From an uncultured Olsenella sp. (GTDB taxonomy: Bacteria; Actinomycetota; Coriobacteriia; Coriobacteriales; Atopobiaceae): a stretch of 64,000 nt of DNA. Below, piece by piece: positions 53,135 to 61,667 of this stretch (position 1 is the stretch's first letter; the number at the start of each line of letters is the position of its first letter). The notes under the pieces are model-generated. The model did no database searches and was not told the DNA's origin. It saw only the letters and a program-made list of their open reading frames with translations. The DNA is taken from positions 39,915 to 103,914 of the forward strand of contig CAKUIF010000008.1 in the NCBI GenBank assembly GCA_934660915.1. The letters run 5' to 3'. A program made the translations under genes and the position numbers.

Positions 53135-54298
53135 TCAGACGAAGGGAAGCTCGGTCCAATCCAGAAGGATTTCCGAGTGGAGAGCCGCCGAGGCGGCTGC
53201 CTCGCGCGGTGTTTTATCCCGATACGAGATCCCGCGAAGCTGCGCAATCGTCCGCGAAAGCGCCTCGAGGCGAATCGGGCATTTGATTTGCTCGTACGTG
53301 ACGGGCAGAACCTTCATACCGAGGTACTCGAGAGCGGCCGTCCTGTCCGCATCCGAGAGGAAGCTCTGGCTGTTGTCGTGATACACGGCGCTCTGGCACT
53401 CGAGGTCGAGCCCATCCTCCCAGACGAGGTCGCCGTAGCAGCAGTCCCGCTGAGCAAGCGCCCGCGCGAAGTCCGGAAGCTGAATCCGTTTGTTGTGAAC
53501 GAATCCGCCGTATCCCTCCCCGCCCAGACGCCTCGGGAGGCCGAGCAAGGTGCCGATCTTTGCCTCAAACGGAGATGCCGCACCCGCAGTCACCAGCTCG
53601 GCGGCCGCAGCAAGCCTCGCCCTTCCGCGGCGCGACTCCGATTTTTGGGCAAGTTCCAAGAGCTCATTTGGCGTGGTCAGCGGCCCGTGAGTCCACAGGT
53701 CGGTAAGGTTTCCCTTTGCATCGAAACACGGGGACCAGCCTCCGTATGAGGGAATCCCGCCCGCCGCCGCCCAACACTCGAGTAAGGACTTGAACGGCTC
53801 CGGGGTTTCATAGACCGAAAACGAACCGCAAAGCTCGGCGGCCAGCAGCACCGTTCTGCCAAGCGTCGCTCGAGCTGCCAGCTGCTGAAGCGTAAACGCC
53901 GGAGACGTCACCCAGAGCTCGTCGGAAATCGAGGCCTTGTGCCCAGTGGGCACGCCGCCCGTCCAAAGCCGCGTCTTGGTCGAAGACGATATGTGTTGAT
54001 GACGCCGCTCGGCCACCAGGACGTCAACCGGAAAGTCGAGGCTCGGCGCAAGGTACATCGAGGCATCACGGATAGAGCGCGCCGTTTCGGCGGAGCCGCG
54101 CCACATGGTCCCGTTTTCCAAGCTCTTTTTGCAGAGGGGAATTCGCTCGGCCACCTCGGCGCGCAGGGACAAGAGCTCGTCGCGACCGATCAATCTGCTC
54201 AAGCACGGATCATCTTCTGGCGCCGCCGCCAGAAGTCGCAGAATTGGCGGAGTCCGCCAAAACAGAAACGCCGATATGTCGCAAATGATGGTCTCCAT
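53135..54298 (-). CDS. Uncharacterised protein with C-terminal PD-(D/E)XK (DUF559/Vsr-like) nuclease fold
   Basis: 387 aa; I do not recognise a named family for the N-terminal two-thirds. The C-terminal part (about residues 245-380) has the order Glu in SPFEAKIG, Asp in YGDLVWEDGL, Glu-x-Gln in LDLECQSAVYH, then DRTAALEYLGMKVLPVTYEQI, which closely follows the DUF559/Vsr type of PD-(D/E)XK nuclease. Such proteins with a variable front half occur in repair, defence and AbiEi-like systems. The ribosome site is weak. Two copies of repeat B in the same orientation bracket it, which suggests acquisition or amplification with the repeats. Confidence 0.7.
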   Translation of the reverse strand: METIICDISAFLFWRTPPILRLLAAAPEDDPCLSRLIGRDELLSLRAEVAERIPLCKKSLENGTMWRGSAETARSIRDASMYLAPSLDFPVDVLVAERRHQHISSSTKTRLWTGGVPTGHKASISDELWVTSPAFTLQQLAARATLGRTVLLAAELCGSFSVYETPEPFKSLLECWAAAGGIPSYGGWSPCFDAKGNLTDLWTHGPLTTPNELLELAQKSESRRGRARLAAAAELVTAGAASPFEAKIGTLLGLPRRLGGEGYGGFVHNKRIQLPDFARALAQRDCCYGDLVWEDGLDLECQSAVYHDNSQSFLSDADRTAALEYLGMKVLPVTYEQIKCPIRLEALSRTIAQLRGISYRDKTPREAAASAALHSEILLDWTELPFV

Positions 54299-54352
54299 GG
54301 ACGAATGCTACCATGCGCGGCCGTCCGGAGCTCTCTGGCTCAACGTTTGATT

Positions 54353-54498
54353 GCCGTTTTCCAAAAAGTCGGTGCCTTAATCTGGAACCCCCTGAGTATT
54401 GAGCTTGGTTTTGGCTGCGTTTGCCCAGTTGGGCGTGAGCCAAACCGCTCCGATACTCGGGGGTTCCGATTTAAGGCACCGACTTTTTGGAAAACGGC
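54353..54498. repeat. Palindromic repeat family B, copy 2
   Basis: Better preserved palindrome: GCCGTTTTCCAAAAAGTCGG at the left is the exact complement of the right end, and pairing continues through GGTGCCTTAA. The 90 bp from 54401 to 54490 are identical to copy 1. Located between the tetR stop codon and the nuclease-like gene. Confidence 0.9.
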
Positions 54499-54508
54499 CC
54501 CGAGGGCC

Positions 54509-55081
54509 TTAAATGTCCAGGTGCAGCGTCTCGGCGATGAGGTCTGCCACGAGGTCGTCATCGGCGTCGGGGTGCTGGCGCAGATAGCCGATCAGGCCGA
54601 AGACCAGCAGGTAGAACGTCTCGTACACGTGCGTAATCTCGACCTTGTGGAAGCGCGCGTACTCCTCCGCGGTCGTATCGGCCAGATAACGGGCGACCGC
54701 CTCCGAGGCGCGGCGCAGGAACTGCAGGTAGAGCGAGGCGTTCTCGTCCTTAAGGAGGAGCTCTCGGAAAGCATCGCGCTCAAAGAGCTGCGTGCGCAGG
54801 AGCCTGACGCAACCGCGCAGCGAGCCGGCCACGTCCAGATGGGTGCGCGACTCGTTCCACTCGCGCACGGCCTGGATGAAGCCGTCGGCGTAGCGGTCGA
54901 GTATGGCATCGGTGACGTCTTCCTTGCGATTGAAATAGTGATAAAAGAGGCTGCGGGTGATTCCCGCCGCCTCAGTGATGTCCTTGACCGACGTGCGCTC
55001 AATGCCCTTGCGCTCATAGAGCTCAAGAGCGGCTCGAACGATCTGCTCGCGGCGAACCGCCGCGGTCGGCGTCGACTCCAT
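54509..55081 (-). CDS. TetR-family regulator
   Basis: 190 aa with a strong ribosome site (GGGAGG). Helix-turn-helix: RTSVKDITEAAGITRSLFYHYFNRKEDV near residues 30-57; the rest is a helical effector domain. It is the third gene of a same-strand group GH3-nitroreductase-TetR (87 bp after the nitroreductase) and may control that group. Confidence 0.88.
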   Translation of the reverse strand: MESTPTAAVRREQIVRAALELYERKGIERTSVKDITEAAGITRSLFYHYFNRKEDVTDAILDRYADGFIQAVREWNESRTHLDVAGSLRGCVRLLRTQLFERDAFRELLLKDENASLYLQFLRRASEAVARYLADTTAEEYARFHKVEITHVYETFYLLVFGLIGYLRQHPDADDDLVADLIAETLHLDI

Positions 55082-55168
55082 TTAAATTACCTCCCACGAG
55101 TCTCCTGACGCTGCGTCAATCAAAGTACTCGCAATGGGAGGCGGAGGCGCCGACCGCTCGGCCAACGG

Positions 55169-55684
55169 CTAGATTCGGTCGACGAGTTCATCAATTTTCT
55201 TCGAAGCGAGGTGCCCCGCCGCCGGCGCGTAGTCGGGTGAGGGGTACCCCAGCGGGAACATGCCCACGAGGTCGTAGCCGGACATCTGCGGGAAAGCCTC
55301 CTGCAGCGCAGGCGCGTCGAAGCAGGCGACCCACGTGGTGCCCAGGCCCATATCGTGCGCCGCCAGCATGATGTGGGTGCCCACGATGCTCGCGTCCACA
55401 TCGGCGAAGTTCGCGCCGTCGAACTTGCGGGTCCACGCCTCGTCACGCGCGGCCCCGAGCACGATCACAACCTTGGCGCCGAAGCCGAAGCGCGTGGTGG
55501 CGTTGAGCTTGGCGAGCGCCTCGGGATCGGTGACCACCCACGCGTGCCAGGGCTGCTTGTTCACGGCGGTGGGCGCCAGGCGCGCCGCCTCGAGGAGCGC
55601 GTCGATCTTTTGGGCCTCGACGGGCTGGTCGGTGAACTCGCGGCAGGAGTAGCGGTCGCGGGCGAGGGAAAGGAAATCGTTCAT
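55169..55684 (-). CDS. Nitroreductase-family flavoprotein
   Basis: 171 aa from the ATG at 55684 with GAGGAGC upstream, 14 bp after the GH3 stop codon. FMN-binding pattern: RYSCREFTDQPV near residue 10, APTAVNKQPWHAWVV near 37, DASIVGTHIMLAAHDMGLGTTWV near 100 and PLGYPSPDYAP near 143. A small FMN reductase of the type that reduces nitroaromatics or quinones with NAD(P)H. The tight link to a secreted glycosidase suggests that an aglycone released outside may be reduced inside; this is inference. Confidence 0.9.
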   Translation of the reverse strand: MNDFLSLARDRYSCREFTDQPVEAQKIDALLEAARLAPTAVNKQPWHAWVVTDPEALAKLNATTRFGFGAKVVIVLGAARDEAWTRKFDGANFADVDASIVGTHIMLAAHDMGLGTTWVACFDAPALQEAFPQMSGYDLVGMFPLGYPSPDYAPAAGHLASKKIDELVDRI

Positions 55685-55698
55685 GGCAATGCTCCTCA

Positions 55699-58557
55699 TC
55701 ACTTGTAGGTGACGCAAACGGTGGGCGCCTCGCCGTTGACCGCGTTGCTGTTTGCCACCGAGTACAGGTAGCGGTGCATGGCGCGGCGCATAGCGAGGAT
55801 GGCCGTCGCGCTGTCGGAGTCGCTCATCTCGCCGGTTTGGGCGGTGGTGGTGAAATTGACGTCCGTACCAGCGTAGAAGGCCTGGTTCTTGTCAGTATAG
55901 TCATAGAGCGTCCAGTCCGAGACCACGTGCCCGTCGTAGCCCCACTCGTCGCGCAGAAGCCCGGTGCACAGCGCCTCGCAGCCGCCCGCCCAGGTCGAGC
56001 CGATGTAGTTGTACGAGCTCATGACCGCCTTCGCGGCGCCCACCTCGTACTCCTTGCGCTCCCCTGTCACGTCGTCCAGGTACGGCACGCCGCCGCGGGC
56101 GCGCTTGACCACGATCTCGAACGGGCGCGCGTAGATCTCACGGATCGCCTGCTCGTTCGCCCACGTGAGCAGGTGCGCGCAGCGATTCGTGTCCTGGTCG
56201 TTCAGGCAGAAGTGCTTCATCTGCGAGTACACCCCGCACGAGAAGGCGCCCTCGACCTCGGCCGTCGCCAACGTGCCCGCAAGCAGCGGGTCTTCCGAGA
56301 AGTACTCGAAGTTCCTGCCGCCGAAGGGGCTGCGGTGGCAGTTCATGGCCGGCGCGCACCAGCCGCTCATGCCCGCAAGCAGCATCTCCTGCCCAATCGC
56401 CTCCGCCATCCTGCGCGCCAGGTCGGCGTCCCAGGTCTGCGCCAGCAGATACTCGCTGGGAAAACCGCAGTGGCCCTTATCGCTCACGTAGACCGAGATT
56501 CCCGCCGGGCCGTCGCCCTCGAAGGTCCGTGGCTTGCCCACCGACGGCACGGAATCCGACCCATAGGAGTGGTTGTTCAAGATGATGCTCATCACGTTGG
56601 GGTGCAACTGGTCAAGCAGCAGCTCCCACAGCGGGTCGTCCATGGGCCGCCCGCGCAGGTCGATGAGCGAGACGCCGTTCTTCTCGCGGGTCTTCGGCAT
56701 CTCGTCGGCGGGGTTCACGTGCTCGGAGGCGTCGTACTCCGTAAGCGTAAGGTCGACCGACGCCGTCGTCTTGTCCTGCGCCGGCTCGGGGAAGGTTCCC
56801 GCGAAGTCCCCGCGCGCAAGCTGCGTGCAATAGGCCTCCATGTACGCCGTCACGTCTTCGAAGCGGTTCTTGACCGGGTTCCCCGTGGCCGAGTCGGTGT
56901 CAAAGGTCGCGCCGTCGAGGCGGACGTCCCTCGACGCCAGCTCCGTGTGGGAGTCGCTGCGCAGACTGATCCGATAGTCGCCTGCGTCGAGCACCCACGC
57001 CCCGCGCGAGACGTCCCAGCTCGCGAGGTCGCGCACGGCAAAGCGCAGCTCGAGCGACTCGGACTCGCCCGGCGCGAGCTCGCGGGTCTTCGCGAAGGCC
57101 ACAAGCACGGCCGCGCTCTTCTCGATGCTTTTGCTCACGGGCGCCGTGGCGTAGAGCTGGACGACGTCGCGCCCCGCCACCTGGCCCGCGTTGGCAACCT
57201 CGACCTTGGCCACGAGCTCGTCCCCGTCGAGGGCGACGTCCTCGAGCCGCCGGTCAAACTCGGTGTACGAAAGCCCGAAGCCGAAGGGGAAGACAACCGC
57301 CGAGTCGTAGTCGAAGCCCGGGTAGTTCCCGGCGCGCGCCTCGGCGTCGGCGGTCTCGTAGTAGCGATACCCGACGTAGATGCCCTCTTCGTACTCGACG
57401 AAATGCGCGCCCGAGCCGATGGAGGTGTAGTAGTCCGTGACATCGGTGTAGGTGTGGTTCCCGAAGTTGTTGAAGCTCGGCGTGGCGGCGAAGTCGGCCG
57501 CCCACAGGTCGCAGGTGCGGCCGGAAGGGTTCACCTTGCCCGCGAGCACGTCGGCCACGGCACCGAGGCCGACGGTCCCCGGGAAGCCGATCTGCAGGAT
57601 GGCATCCGCCTCGCAGGCGCCGCCGGGCTCCACCAGAGGGCCGACCTCCATCGAGGTGGCCACGTTGAGGAGCACGACCATCTTCGAGCACGCAGCCTTC
57701 ACGGCGGCAAGAAGCTCGAGCTCCTCCCGGCAGAGCTCCAGCTGATGCTGGCCGGGCGCGTAGTTGGCGGTCTCGGCGTTGGGCACAAAGACGTCCGATA
57801 CGCCGGACTCGAGGCTTTGCAGTAGGTTCTGGCTGAGGTCGGCGCCCTCGCCCGACGGGCGGCCGATGACGACCACGCCCACGGTGTCGGCAAGGCTCTG
57901 GACAACGGCCGACGGGTACGCCGACCAGGGGATCTCGCCCAGGTAATGCGATACGGTCTCGGGCTTGTCCAGGGCACCCACGACCGCGCGCGGGTAGTTG
58001 GGCGCCTGCTCGCAAAGCCAGTCGAAGGCGACGTCGTTTACCGAGAAGAACGCGCTGAGCGCTTCGCGCGCGTCGACGGCGTGGGTCTTGTCTATGAGGG
58101 CGGCGCCGGTGCCGCCCAGCACGGGCTCCGCGGCGCCGCGGCCGAGCAGCGAGACGTGCGCGTCCGCCGGGAGCGGCAGCACGCCGTCGTTCTTGAGCAG
58201 GACGATGCCTGACGCCTCGACCTCGCGCGCGACCTCCTCGGAGGCAAGGCGCGCCTCGTCGAAGCTCGCGTATTTGGGCACGTAGTAGGCGCTATCCCAT
58301 CCGGAGGTGTCGGCGATGGGCTCGACGCCGGACACTGCACGGGCGGCCTCGTCGCCGACGCCCGCGCCACCCGCGGCCGAACAGCCCGCGATGCCAGCGG
58401 CGCCAGCGCCCAGAAGGCCCAGCGCGCCCAAGGCAAGGAGGTCTCTTCTCGTTATGTTCGCAAGGGCGCCGGCGGCCGTGCTCGGAGCAGCGCCCGCGCC
58501 CTTCTTTGCATGTACGCCCGTGCCCGCGCGAGAGCCCGTGCCCGCTGCCTTGGTCAT
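55699..58557 (-). CDS. Circularly permuted GH3 glycoside hydrolase, Tat lipoprotein
   Basis: 952 aa. An Ala/Gly-rich leader precedes a twin-arginine motif (ITRRDLLALG) and lipobox Cys59. Domain order is reversed relative to classical GH3: first the C-terminal sandwich (about 90-430, VLLKNDGVLPL, GRGAAEPVLGG, GRTCDLWAADF), then a fibronectin-III-like domain (about 440-560, FPFGFGLSYTEF), then the TIM barrel (about 630-930) with QMKHFCLNDQ and the nucleophile in VVSDW near residue 880. Permuted GH3 enzymes are known from rumen and gut Firmicutes. Start of a probable operon with a nitroreductase and TetR. Confidence 0.92.
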   Translation of the reverse strand: MTKAAGTGSRAGTGVHAKKGAGAAPSTAAGALANITRRDLLALGALGLLGAGAAGIAGCSAAGGAGVGDEAARAVSGVEPIADTSGWDSAYYVPKYASFDEARLASEEVAREVEASGIVLLKNDGVLPLPADAHVSLLGRGAAEPVLGGTGAALIDKTHAVDAREALSAFFSVNDVAFDWLCEQAPNYPRAVVGALDKPETVSHYLGEIPWSAYPSAVVQSLADTVGVVVIGRPSGEGADLSQNLLQSLESGVSDVFVPNAETANYAPGQHQLELCREELELLAAVKAACSKMVVLLNVATSMEVGPLVEPGGACEADAILQIGFPGTVGLGAVADVLAGKVNPSGRTCDLWAADFAATPSFNNFGNHTYTDVTDYYTSIGSGAHFVEYEEGIYVGYRYYETADAEARAGNYPGFDYDSAVVFPFGFGLSYTEFDRRLEDVALDGDELVAKVEVANAGQVAGRDVVQLYATAPVSKSIEKSAAVLVAFAKTRELAPGESESLELRFAVRDLASWDVSRGAWVLDAGDYRISLRSDSHTELASRDVRLDGATFDTDSATGNPVKNRFEDVTAYMEAYCTQLARGDFAGTFPEPAQDKTTASVDLTLTEYDASEHVNPADEMPKTREKNGVSLIDLRGRPMDDPLWELLLDQLHPNVMSIILNNHSYGSDSVPSVGKPRTFEGDGPAGISVYVSDKGHCGFPSEYLLAQTWDADLARRMAEAIGQEMLLAGMSGWCAPAMNCHRSPFGGRNFEYFSEDPLLAGTLATAEVEGAFSCGVYSQMKHFCLNDQDTNRCAHLLTWANEQAIREIYARPFEIVVKRARGGVPYLDDVTGERKEYEVGAAKAVMSSYNYIGSTWAGGCEALCTGLLRDEWGYDGHVVSDWTLYDYTDKNQAFYAGTDVNFTTTAQTGEMSDSDSATAILAMRRAMHRYLYSVANSNAVNGEAPTVCVTYK

Positions 58558-58889
58558 GGTCGGCCTTTCTTCTTGCCAACAAATAGCCGTCGGGCCGGGT
58601 GCCGCCGCGGCGCCCGGCCCGTGCTAGGGAAGGCGACGGAGACGCACGGCGGCAGATTAAGGAAGGGAGGAAGGGAAGATCGTCAGCGCAGGGATTTGAG
58701 GCCGTGCACGACTCGCCGTCCGGTCCGCTCCATCGTTGGCCCTAGCATGCCCCATGCCGCCGCGAGCGCAGGGCTTCTCGTCGCAACCTGCACGTTTTGC
58801 GACATATGCGGCAGCGCTCCCCGGCGAACAGCGCTCGCCCGCATTAGAATGAAGACCGTTGAACCCGCGAAGAAAGGCACCCGCACCCC
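58558..58889. other. 332-bp divergent intergenic region
   Basis: Separates the permuted GH3 (minus) from the Ski2-type helicase (plus). The only clear structure is an inverted repeat GTCGCAA (58781-58787) / TTGCGAC (58798-58804) around CCTGCACGTT. A similar CGCACGTTTTGCG stretch occurs near 12412, so this may be a shared operator. No confident promoter; no convincing gene. Confidence 0.5.
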
Positions 58890-61484
58890 ATGTCAGAAAC
58901 CCTTGACGAGGGCCCGAACGGCACCGGCTCCCTCGGCCGCCTCATCCCCTGGCCCGACGAGGACACCTACCCCAACATCCCGGCCGACGAGGCGCTCGAG
59001 CTCTTCTTGGGCTGGGTCGAGTCGCGCGGCATCGAGCTGTGGCCCCACCAGGAGGAGGCGCTTCTGGACTTGGCCGCCGGCGACCACCTGATCTTAGGCA
59101 CCCCCACCGGCTCCGGCAAGTCGATGGTCGCGCTCGGCCTCGCCTTCATGAGCGTGTGCACCGACCGCCGCTCCTACTACACCGCGCCCATCAAGGCCCT
59201 GGTCAGCGAGAAGTTCTTCGACTTCGTCGAGCTCTTCGGCAAGGAGAACGTCGGCATGATCACCGGCGACGCCTCCATCAACGCCGAGGCGCCCATCATC
59301 TGCTGCACGGCGGAGATCCTGGCCAACCAGGCCCTGCGCGAGGGCGAAAGCTGCGACGTTGGCTGCGTGGCCATGGACGAGTTCCACTTCTACGCCGACC
59401 CCGACCGCGGCTGGGCCTGGCAGGTCCCGCTGCTCACGCTGCCCCACGCGCAGTTCCTCCTCATGAGCGCCACGCTGGGCGACACCGCCGGCATCGAGCG
59501 CACCTTGGCCGACCACACCGACCGCGCCGTCGACGTGCTCGCCGACGCGCCGCGCCCGGTGCCGCTTTCCTACGAGTTCGTGGACACCGCGCTCGAGGGC
59601 ACGGTCGAGCTCGCGCTGCGCGCGGGCGAGGCACCGCTCTACATCGTGCACTTCTCGCAGGACGCCGCCTTGAAGTCCGCCCAGGCGCTCGCCAGCTACG
59701 GCGTCTCCACCAAGGAGCAGCGCGAGGCCGTCAAGGACGCCATCAAGGGCACGCGCTTTACCACGACCTTCGGCAAGACCCTCCAGCGCCTGCTCGGCTG
59801 CGGCGTGGGCGTCCACCACGCCGGCATGCTGCCACGCTACCGCCTGCTCGTCGAGAAGCTCGCCCAGCAGGGGCTTCTTCCCGTGATCTGCGGCACCGAC
59901 ACACTCGGCGTGGGCATCAACGTGCCCATCCACACCGTCGTCTTGACGGCGCTCTCCAAGTTCGACGGCCGTCGCATGCGTCACCTGAACGCGCGCGAGT
60001 TCCACCAGATCGTGGGCCGCGCCGGCCGCTCGGGCTTCGACACCGAGGGCCGCGTGATCGCCGAGGCCACCGAGTACGACATCGAGAACGCGCGCGCCCT
60101 GGCCAAGGCCGGCGGCGACCCAAAGAAGGCCCGCAAGATCAAGACAAAGAAGCCCCCTGAGGGCTACGTCGGTTGGAACAAGCAGACCTTCGAGCGCCTG
60201 GAGGCCGCCGTGCCCGAGCCGCTGCGCCCGCGCATGAAGGTCAGCCACTCGATGGTGCTCGCCGAGGTCGAGCAGGGCGGCGACGCCATAGCGCGCGTGC
60301 ACAAGCTCGTGGACGACTCCGCACAGCCCGATGGCGAGAAGCTCGCGCTCCACCAGCGCGCCGACGAGATCATGGCTACCCTCATGGACGCCGGCGTGGT
60401 CACGCGCGAGGAGGTCGCAGGCGAGGACGGCGCGCCACAGGTCGTCTACTCCACAACCGTCGATTTGCCCGACGACTTCGCGCTCGACCAGCCGCTCTCG
60501 CCCTTCTTGCTCGCGGCGCTCGAGCTGCTCGACCCCGAGAGCGACACCTACGCGCTCGACGTCATCAGCATGGCCGAGGCCACGCTCGAGGACCCGGGCC
60601 AGATTCTGCGCGCCCAGCAGCGCGCCGCGCGCGACCGCGCCATGGGCGAGATGAAGGCGGAGGGCATCGACTACGACGAGCGCCTCGAGCGCCTGCAGGA
60701 GGTCACCTGGCCCAAGCCCCTCGAGGAGCTGCTCGACGCCGCCTTCGCCGAGTACTGCGCCAAGGTCCCCTGGGCGAGCGACTTCGCGCTTTCGCCCAAG
60801 TCCGTCCTGCGCGACATGGTCGAGACGGCAAGCGACTTCAAGGAGTACGTGGGCCGCTACAACATCTCGCGCTCGGAGGGCACGCTTTTGCGCTACCTGT
60901 CGGAGGCCTACCGCGCGCTCGACCGCACCGTGCCGGCCGACAAGCGCGACGAGCGCCTCGAGGACATCGTGCGCTGGCTCGGTTTCGTCGTGCGCAGCGT
61001 CGACTCCTCGCTCGTCGACGAGTGGAGCGCCGCCGGCTCTGCCGAGGGCGTGGACGTGGCACCGCCCGAGGCGACCGACGAGGTCGTCCACGACCGCCGC
61101 GCCCTCACGCTGCTGGTAAGAAACGCGCTGTTTGCCCGCGTGCGCCTCGCCGCCTTCGGCGCGACCGACGAGCTCGGCGGCCTCGACGGCGAGTGGGGCT
61201 GGCGCAAGCCCGTGTGGGACCAGGCGCTCGCGCGCTTCTACGAGGAGCACGACGAGATCGTCCTCGACGGCGACGCGCGGTCGTCGGCCTACTACACGAT
61301 CGACGAGTCCGACGAGCGCCGGGCGCGCGAGGACGGCGGCCACGTCTGGCACGTGCACCAGGTCTTCCGCGACTCCGACGACGACCGCGACTTCGGCATC
61401 TGGGCCGACGTCGATCTCGACGCCACGCAGGAGGAGGGCGCCGTCGTCTTCTCCAACTACCGCGTCGGCTTCGTCGACGACTAA
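58890..61484 (+). CDS. Ski2-type DExH helicase with DUF3516 C-terminus
   Basis: 864 aa. Motif I GTPTGSGKS near residue 72, Ia APIKALVSEKFFDF, motif II AMDEFHFY near 168, motif III MSATLGD near 190, motif IV-VI including GTDTLGVGINVPI near 335 and QIVGRAGRSGFD near 380. The helical C-terminal half (about 520-860) matches DUF3516 of actinobacterial superfamily 2 helicases. Predicted RNA helicase or unwinding enzyme; precise role unknown. The weak ribosome site is AAGAAAGG. Confidence 0.9.
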   Translation: MSETLDEGPNGTGSLGRLIPWPDEDTYPNIPADEALELFLGWVESRGIELWPHQEEALLDLAAGDHLILGTPTGSGKSMVALGLAFMSVCTDRRSYYTAPIKALVSEKFFDFVELFGKENVGMITGDASINAEAPIICCTAEILANQALREGESCDVGCVAMDEFHFYADPDRGWAWQVPLLTLPHAQFLLMSATLGDTAGIERTLADHTDRAVDVLADAPRPVPLSYEFVDTALEGTVELALRAGEAPLYIVHFSQDAALKSAQALASYGVSTKEQREAVKDAIKGTRFTTTFGKTLQRLLGCGVGVHHAGMLPRYRLLVEKLAQQGLLPVICGTDTLGVGINVPIHTVVLTALSKFDGRRMRHLNAREFHQIVGRAGRSGFDTEGRVIAEATEYDIENARALAKAGGDPKKARKIKTKKPPEGYVGWNKQTFERLEAAVPEPLRPRMKVSHSMVLAEVEQGGDAIARVHKLVDDSAQPDGEKLALHQRADEIMATLMDAGVVTREEVAGEDGAPQVVYSTTVDLPDDFALDQPLSPFLLAALELLDPESDTYALDVISMAEATLEDPGQILRAQQRAARDRAMGEMKAEGIDYDERLERLQEVTWPKPLEELLDAAFAEYCAKVPWASDFALSPKSVLRDMVETASDFKEYVGRYNISRSEGTLLRYLSEAYRALDRTVPADKRDERLEDIVRWLGFVVRSVDSSLVDEWSAAGSAEGVDVAPPEATDEVVHDRRALTLLVRNALFARVRLAAFGATDELGGLDGEWGWRKPVWDQALARFYEEHDEIVLDGDARSSAYYTIDESDERRAREDGGHVWHVHQVFRDSDDDRDFGIWADVDLDATQEEGAVVFSNYRVGFVDD

Positions 61485-61591
61485 CCTCCACAATTTGGGC
61501 CAAAAGGGACGGGGTATTTTGTCCCAAATTGTGAAGACGTCCCACATCTTGGGACAAAATACCCCGTCCCTTTTGGCCCAAATCGTGGAGG
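61485..61591. repeat. Palindromic repeat family A, copy 2
   Basis: Arms 61485-61527 and 61549-61591 are complementary at 42 of 43 positions, core AAAAGGGACGGGGTATTTTG. The core matches copy 1 (19890-20030) except for one base, while outer and inner sequences differ. It starts right after the helicase stop codon and may terminate it. Confidence 0.9.
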
Positions 61592-61667
61592 CGCTTCTTG
61601 CCGGAGCGATGCGGCTGAATGGCGTAGGATTAATAATCCGATATTCGCCGCGAACGCAGGAGCGTAG

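Noticed and set aside
58683..58886. 67-codon minus-strand frame between the permuted GH3 and the helicase
   Set aside because: No ribosome site, composition unlike a real protein, and it covers the GTCGCAA inverted repeat; better seen as control region.
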